Part shown: positions 5,719 to 6,626 of the stretch, in pieces
Position numbering within the stretch: the first letter of the stretch is position 1
Layout: every line of letters starts with the position of its first letter
Assembly: GCA_031276775.1 (NCBI GenBank)
Contig: JAISML010000054.1
Location: forward strand, 1 to 6,626
Length of the DNA stretch: 6,626 nt
Direction: 5' to 3'
From: Eubacteriales Family XIII. Incertae Sedis bacterium
Lineage (GTDB): Bacteria > Bacillota > Clostridia > Peptostreptococcales > Anaerovoracaceae
Position numbers and translations under genes: made by a program
The notes under the pieces: model-generated
Database searches by the model: none
What the model was told of the DNA's origin: nothing
Seen by the model: the letters and a program-made list of their open reading frames with translations, nothing else

Positions 5719-6626
5719 ATGAAAGGAAAGAAAAGGATAGCATTGGCGCTTTGCTTCTTGTTGGCGCTGATCGCCGGACTTTCGGCCTGTGACAAGGGCG
5801 GATCCGGGGATGAGGATGCCGGCGGAGACGACAGCGGCAAGACGCAGATCACGTACTCGTTCTGGGGCACCCCGGACGAAGCGGCCGCAGTTCAGGAAGT
5901 CGCGGACAAGTTCAATGGCGAACAGGACGCGATCGAAGTTACCGTTATGGATATCCCGCATGACTCCTATGTTGACAAACTCAACACGATGGCCACGGGC
6001 AAAGAATTGCCGGACTGCGGGATCATGAGCGAAGCCGGCGTTTTGCAATTTGCGGAACAAGGATTGTTGGCCGATATTTCGGGCATGTACGACGGCGCGG
6101 AGAGCAAGCCTCTCGAAAGTCTCGCGTTTAAGTATGACGGGCAGACGGTGGCCTATTCGGCGGCGAACGAAGTGTTGCTGCTCTATTACAACAAGAAGAT
6201 GTTTGACGACGCGGGCGTGGCTTATCCTCCGGCGGCGGCGGACAGCGCGTGGACCTGGGACGAGTTCGTGGAAACAGCGAAAAAACTGACTTTTGACGCG
6301 AACGGCAAGACACCCAACGATGCTGATTTCGACGCCAACAACATCACGCAGTACGGTTGCATGGTTGAAAATCTGACATGGCAGCTGGAAGTGTGGGCGC
6401 TCAGCAATGGCGGCGGCTTCTACAAAGAGGACGGCAGCGCGGTGACCATCGGCGACGCGGCAACGGTGGAGGCGATTCAAAAGGTCGCGGATCTTCATTT
6501 AAAAGATCACGTCGCCCCCCTGTCCACCGGTCTGACCGACGACGGCGTGCAGCGTTCCCTGATTGCGGGCACCGTCGCCATGACGACGAACGGCGCCTGG
6601 AACGTCGGCACGAGTCTCGCGTCCGC
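5719..6626 (+). CDS. Extracellular sugar-binding lipoprotein of a CUT1-type ABC importer, C-terminus cut by window edge
   Basis: The membrane-anchored receptor that captures an oligosaccharide and delivers it to the importer. It starts at ATG 5719 behind a near-perfect AAAAGGAGG (5704-5712) at six-base spacing. Residues 1-23 form a lipoprotein signal peptide: positive KGKKR, a hydrophobic core, and the lipobox LSAC with the lipidated Cys24. A flexible Gly/Asp/Ser-rich linker follows (about 25-41). The binding domain then begins with ITYSFWGTPDE (44-54) and includes family-typical MATGKELPDC (91-100) and LLLYYNKKMFDDAGV (153-167), followed by WTWDEF (177-182). In total 302 residues are visible; members are usually around 420-450, so roughly the last third is missing. 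It follows the GH127 gene by 96 bases on the same strand. Permease genes would be expected next. Its ligand is probably an arabinose-containing oligosaccharide, judged from the neighbouring enzymes only. Confidence 0.95.
   Translation, partial: MKGKKRIALALCFLLALIAGLSACDKGGSGDEDAGGDDSGKTQITYSFWGTPDEAAAVQEVADKFNGEQDAIEVTVMDIPHDSYVDKLNTMATGKELPDCGIMSEAGVLQFAEQGLLADISGMYDGAESKPLESLAFKYDGQTVAYSAANEVLLLYYNKKMFDDAGVAYPPAAADSAWTWDEFVETAKKLTFDANGKTPNDADFDANNITQYGCMVENLTWQLEVWALSNGGGFYKEDGSAVTIGDAATVEAIQKVADLHLKDHVAPLSTGLTDDGVQRSLIAGTVAMTTNGAWNVGTSLAS

Noticed and set aside
5683..6498. Minus-strand 271-codon frame opposite the binding-protein gene
   Set aside because: Antisense shadow with no family motif. 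The plus-strand frame has a lipobox, a ribosome binding site and family-typical segments.

Overview
The window looks like part of a carbohydrate-uptake and L-arabinose-releasing locus from a Gram-positive bacterium, most likely a gut-type Clostridia/Bacillota relative. That placement rests on purine-rich Shine-Dalgarno sequences, a lipoprotein-anchored sugar-binding protein with a glycine/aspartate-rich linker, a MsmK/UgpC-type ATPase and a LacI-family regulator. The genes are moderately GC-rich, while the divergent intergenic region is strongly AT-rich. The taxonomic placement is inference.

Two gene groups diverge from a control region at about 3320-3660. Leftward (minus strand) runs a LacI-family repressor gene (2288-3319), a GH51 alpha-L-arabinofuranosidase gene seven bases after it (769-2280), and the ATP-binding subunit of a sugar ABC importer (644 to beyond the left edge). 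Rightward (plus strand) runs a GH127 beta-L-arabinofuranosidase gene (about 3661-5622) and a CUT1-type sugar-binding lipoprotein gene (5719 to beyond the right edge). The permease genes that should complete the importer are not in the window and would be expected to the right.

The parts fit together as one pathway. The lipoprotein captures an arabinose-containing oligosaccharide outside the cell and the importer brings it in. The two glycosidases, neither with a signal peptide, then remove alpha- and beta-linked L-arabinofuranose in the cytoplasm. The regulator probably senses the sugar and controls both arms. Having alpha- and beta-arabinofuranosidases together suggests substrates such as hydroxyproline-linked arabino-oligosaccharides of plant cell-wall proteins, but the substrate is inferred.

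The most interesting part is the control region. It holds two copies of a 13-base element with an AAACGTTT core, in opposite orientations, one over each candidate promoter. It also holds a separate 29-bp nested palindrome that coincides with the -35 and -10 boxes of the rightward candidate promoter, and a 27-codon GTG-initiated reading frame with a strong ribosome binding site. A hairpin-plus-tandem-repeat structure lies between the GH127 and binding-protein genes. I see no RNA genes, insertion sequences, CRISPR arrays or broken genes.
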